52,895 bases of DNA, taken from an uncultured Clostridia bacterium. Its GTDB lineage: Bacteria; Bacillota; Clostridia; Oscillospirales; Ruminococcaceae. Shown here piece by piece: positions 50,496 through 52,895 of the stretch. The DNA is taken from the NCBI GenBank assembly GCA_947628615.1, contig CANRAO010000009.1, positions 1 to 52,895 of the forward strand, written 5' to 3'. A model generated the notes under the pieces. That model did no database searches. It was not told the DNA's origin and saw nothing but the letters and a program-made list of their open reading frames with translations. How positions within the stretch are numbered: position 1 is the first letter of the stretch; the number at the start of each line of letters is the position of its first letter. Made by a program: the position numbers and the translations under genes.

Positions 50496-51347
50496 ATGGA
50501 GTATACTTTATTAAACAATGGTGTTAAAATGCCGATGGAGGGTTTCGGAGTTTTTCAGGTGCCTGATCCAAAGCAGTGTGAGCAGGCGGTTTTGAACGCT
50601 TTGTCTGTGGGATACCGTCTTATTGATACTGCTGCTGCATATATGAATGAAGAAGCTGTGGGTTCGGCTATTAAAAAGAGTGGCGTTATGCGTGAAGATC
50701 TGTTCATTACGACAAAGCTATGGGTTCAGGATACAAATTATGATGGAGCGAAAAAAGCCTTTGAGGCTTCGCTTAGTAAGCTGGGTCTTGAATACTTAGA
50801 CCTTTATTTGATTCATCAGCCTATGGGCGATTATATTGGCGCATACCGTGCTATGGAGGAGCTTTATAAGGAAGGACGTATTCGTGCTATCGGTATTTGT
50901 AACTGTTATCCACATGTACTTGCAGATATTTGTGAGACGGTCGAGGTAATACCTGCGGTAAATCAGGTGGAACTACATCCATTCTTTCAACAGGAAGACG
51001 CACTGGCTCTTATGAAGGAATACGAGGTACAGCCTGAGGCATGGGGACCTTTTGCTGAGGGAAAGCATGGTATTTTTACAAATCCTATACTTACTCAAAT
51101 TGGTGAGAAATACTCAAAAAGTGCCGCACAGGTAGTTTTACGCTGGAATGTGCAGCGTGGCGTAGTAGTTATTCCGAAATCTGTTCACAGAAGCCGTATG
51201 GAGCAGAATTTTGATATATGGGATTTTAAGCTGACTGATGAGGAGATGAAGTCAATTTCTTCGCTTGATCTCGGTCACAGCGAAATTGTCAACCACTATG
51301 ATCCTGCCTTTGTAAAAATGCTTCATAATATGAAGATTCATGAATAA
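50496..51347 (+). CDS. Aldo/keto reductase
   Basis: 283 residues from ATG 50496 with AGGAGG at 9 bases; an in-frame ATG 25 codons upstream lies in the preceding hairpin and has no site. The catalytic tetrad is D44, Y49 (LIDTAAAYMNEEAVG), K74 (TTKLWV) and H107 (LIHQPMGDY). VIPKSVHRSRMEQNFDIWDF is the NADPH-binding signature. It resembles the bacterial 2,5-diketo-D-gluconate reductase group; real substrates are small aldehydes or ketones. Confidence 0.94.
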   Translation: MEYTLLNNGVKMPMEGFGVFQVPDPKQCEQAVLNALSVGYRLIDTAAAYMNEEAVGSAIKKSGVMREDLFITTKLWVQDTNYDGAKKAFEASLSKLGLEYLDLYLIHQPMGDYIGAYRAMEELYKEGRIRAIGICNCYPHVLADICETVEVIPAVNQVELHPFFQQEDALALMKEYEVQPEAWGPFAEGKHGIFTNPILTQIGEKYSKSAAQVVLRWNVQRGVVVIPKSVHRSRMEQNFDIWDFKLTDEEMKSISSLDLGHSEIVNHYDPAFVKMLHNMKIHE

Positions 51348-51372
51348 TACAATATTTTAGGAGGAATTTATT

Positions 51373-51888
51373 ATGGCAAAAAATCTGATTATCTACTACT
51401 CACGCAATGGTGAGAACTATTGGAACGGAAGTATCAAAAACATTGAAAAGGGCAATACCGAGATAGTTGCAGAATTTATCCAAAAAGCAGTCGGAGGAGA
51501 TCTGTTTAAGGTTGATACAGTTAAACCCTATTCGAGTGATTATATGACCTGCACTCGTGAAGCGCAAGATGAGTTACACTCAAATGCACGTCCTGAATTA
51601 AAACAGTATCTTGATGATATTTCAGATTACGACAATATTTTTGTTGCAGGTCCTTGCTGGTGGGGAACTTACCCAATGGCAGTTTTCTCACAGCTTGAAC
51701 GGCTTGATTTCACAGGCAAAAAAGTTATGGCAGTTATGACCCACGAAGGCAGCGGACTTGGTTCTTGTGAGCGTGATTTGAAAAAGCTGTGTTCAGGTGC
51801 AGTTTTCGGTAAAGGTCTTGCTGTTCACGGTGCTGACGCTGCGAAGTCGGAAATCACAGTTGCTGAATGGGCTAAGAAAGCAGTATAA
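51373..51888 (+). CDS. Flavodoxin-family protein
   Basis: 171 residues. IIYYSRNGENYWNG (5-18) is the FMN phosphate loop, with VAGPCWWGTYPMAVFSQL and the MTHEGSGLGS loop of long-chain-like flavodoxins. AGGAGG upstream, 25 bases after the reductase gene. It probably handles electron transfer or FMN-dependent quinone reduction in the same stress operon (inference). Followed by a 15-codon open frame (ATG 51896, MSKDVVILTNARQIS) that looks like a remnant. Confidence 0.88.
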   Translation: MAKNLIIYYSRNGENYWNGSIKNIEKGNTEIVAEFIQKAVGGDLFKVDTVKPYSSDYMTCTREAQDELHSNARPELKQYLDDISDYDNIFVAGPCWWGTYPMAVFSQLERLDFTGKKVMAVMTHEGSGLGSCERDLKKLCSGAVFGKGLAVHGADAAKSEITVAEWAKKAV

Positions 51889-51964
51889 GGGGAAAATGAG
51901 TAAAGATGTAGTTATATTAACCAATGCAAGACAGATAAGTTAAAGTAGAGGAGGACTGACTATA

Positions 51965-52585
51965 ATGCAATTTAGTTTAAGTGAAAAAAAGTTTTATCGT
52001 ATATTATCAATAGCTTTGGCATTTGTTATGCTGTTTGCACTTATAAATGTGAATAGTATACCTGCACAGGCAAAGGACAATAAAAAAATTGTAATTTTGT
52101 ATTTTAGTGCAACGGGAACGACAAAGGCAGTAGCTAAGAAGATAAAAAAGAATACAAATGGAAAGCTGATTGAGGTCAAAGCTGCTGACGCATATACTTC
52201 TGCTGATATTGATTGGACAGACGACAACAGCCGTGTGACCAAAGAGCATAATAGTGCTTCATCTCCTGCAAAAAGCAGTGTAAGACCAAAGATAAAAAAT
52301 CTCAGTGCAATTAAAAAGGCAGTCGAAAAAGCAGATGTTGTTTATATTGGGTATCCTATCTGGTGGGGGACTGCCGCATGGCCAGTAAATGGATTTATTA
52401 CTGCAAACAATTTTACCGGAAAAACTGTGATACCGTTTTGTACTTCGTCCAGTTCCGGAATTGGTGAAAGCGGAGAGCTTTTAGCAAAGGAAGCCGGAAC
52501 AGGAAACTGGCTGGAGGGTGAAAGATTCCAGTCGGGAGCATCAGAAGACGATGTTAAGGACTGGGTAGAAGGTCTTGATTTATAA
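51965..52585 (+). CDS. Exported flavodoxin-like protein
   Basis: 206 residues. Residues 1-36 are a signal peptide: a lysine-containing start, the hydrophobic run ILSIALAFVMLFALINV, and the cleavage-like site PAQA. The mature part is a flavodoxin: ILYFSATGTTKAVAKKI (FMN loop), VVYIGYPIWWGTAAWPV and PFCTSSSSGIGESGEL. There is no lipobox. Flavodoxins normally work in the cytoplasm, so export is unusual and FMN would need to be loaded outside. GGAGG upstream. Related to the preceding flavodoxin only at the fold level. Confidence 0.87.
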   Translation: MQFSLSEKKFYRILSIALAFVMLFALINVNSIPAQAKDNKKIVILYFSATGTTKAVAKKIKKNTNGKLIEVKAADAYTSADIDWTDDNSRVTKEHNSASSPAKSSVRPKIKNLSAIKKAVEKADVVYIGYPIWWGTAAWPVNGFITANNFTGKTVIPFCTSSSSGIGESGELLAKEAGTGNWLEGERFQSGASEDDVKDWVEGLDL

Positions 52586-52790
52586 AAAAATTATCTGATT
52601 ACTTGAAATAACTTGAAAAAACTAACTCTCTTAATCACATGGAAAGTTTACGGTCAGCTTTGCGACTGCATTAACTGTTGTTGCCTCAGATTATGTAGGT
52701 ATGTTTCGGCAAATAATGGGCTAAATAAATTGAAAATAAGCGTACAAAAATATTTATTAAAAACTATTGACAGGATAAGTTAGTAAATGA
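52586..52790. other. Non-coding stretch after the exported flavodoxin gene
   Basis: About 200 bases without a full gene. A short frame reading HGKFTVSFATALTVVASDYV then GMFRQIMG ends at 52724 and could be a decayed gene end, but it is too short to name. Confidence 0.4.
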
Positions 52791-52814
52791 AAGCCCCGAT
52801 TTTTCGGGGCTTTC
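52791..52814 (+). terminator. Rho-independent terminator
   Basis: AAGCCCCGA-TTTTT-CGGGGCTTTC, identical to the tRNA-operon terminator at 45308-45331. Confidence 0.85.
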
Positions 52815-52824
52815 TTGTTTTGTA

Positions 52825-52860
52825 GCTTTAGCGTAAAGCAACCACCAGTTCTACTGGTGG
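52825..52860. mobile_element. Possible left end of an IS200/IS605-type element (at window edge)
   Basis: Two consecutive hairpins, GCTTT-AGCGT-AAAGC (52825-52839) and CCACCAGT-TCT-ACTGGTGG (52842-52860), precede AT-rich DNA running off the window. Subterminal hairpins of this size mark ends of IS200/IS605-type elements. No transposase is in view. Confidence 0.35.
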
Positions 52861-52895
52861 GAATAAAAAGCTTAAGCAAAAGGATAAAAAAATAA

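Noticed and set aside
51896-51943. 15-codon frame MSKDVVILTNARQIS between the flavodoxin genes
   Set aside because: It has a GGGG site but is too short to assign; noted only as a possible remnant.
1-52895. CRISPR array
   Set aside because: No set of short, regularly spaced direct repeats with unique spacers is present; the 113-bp repeat has only two copies.

Overview
The window looks like a chromosomal segment of a low-GC, anaerobic, spore-forming Firmicute, most likely an Oscillospiraceae/Ruminococcus-type clostridium. The reasons are AT-rich intergenic DNA, strong AGGAGG/GGTGAT ribosome binding sites, consensus TTGACA-N17-TATAAT promoters, a cotJABC spore-coat operon, spoVS, a clostridial Zn-uptake operon, and BspA-like and fibronectin-like lysine-rich surface proteins. 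Species assignment is inference; no rRNA gene is present.

Layout. 1-1.3 kb: tail of a glutamate-cysteine ligase gene overlapping a class II glutamine amidotransferase gene. 1.3-5.2 kb (minus strand): a tetrapyrrole operon (precorrin-2 dehydrogenase, hemC, cobA-hemD fusion, hemB) that suffices to take 5-aminolevulinate to siroheme. 5.3-11 kb: an Rrf2-type regulator and, divergent from it, an eight-gene sulfur-assimilation operon: a MetY-like sulfhydrylase, a compact siroheme sulfite reductase, a TusA-like protein, thioredoxin, a ThiS-like carrier ending GGGH, a ThiF/MoeB-like activating enzyme, a JAMM protease and a thioredoxin reductase. This matches the protein-thiocarboxylate route to homocysteine known from Wolinella (HcyS/HcyF/HcyD/MetY plus Sir), with extra redox and sulfur-relay parts. 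It is the most notable system here, because the siroheme made by the neighbouring operon is the cofactor of its sulfite reductase.

11.3-12.3 kb: cotJABC. 12.6-18.8 kb: a small hypothetical, a secreted zinc-phospholipase-C-like protein, an apgM-type enzyme next to aspartokinase, a DUF815-type ATPase and a GNAT. 18.8-19.3 kb: a non-coding mosaic of GC-rich palindromes and a 113-bp direct repeat. 19.4-21.1 kb: a secreted YD-repeat protein and spoVS. 21.2-23.7 kb: glycogen phosphorylase. 24.1-31.35 kb: a compact phage-derived cassette (terminase, portal, protease, capsid, connectors, gpD-like hub) with no integrase, tape measure, lysis or replication genes. 31.4-35.8 kb (minus): a coiled-coil protein, coaD, rsmD, iscU-iscS and rnhA.

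36-44.9 kb: an orphan sugar-binding lipoprotein, asparaginase, a decayed Zn-PLC-like fragment, two BspA-like leucine-rich surface proteins, purA, an XRE repressor with a clear two-operator promoter, and a membrane-anchored twin helix-hairpin-helix protein. 45.1-45.3 kb: two tRNA-Gln genes (UUG and CUG). 45.5-49.3 kb: a zinc ABC uptake operon with a small Cys/His membrane protein and a lipoprotein. 49.5-52.6 kb: a LysR regulator, an aldo/keto reductase and two flavodoxins, one with a signal peptide. The last 100 bases carry a terminator and hairpins that may be the end of an IS200/IS605-type element. All start sites and family calls are from reading the sequence; no database search was run.
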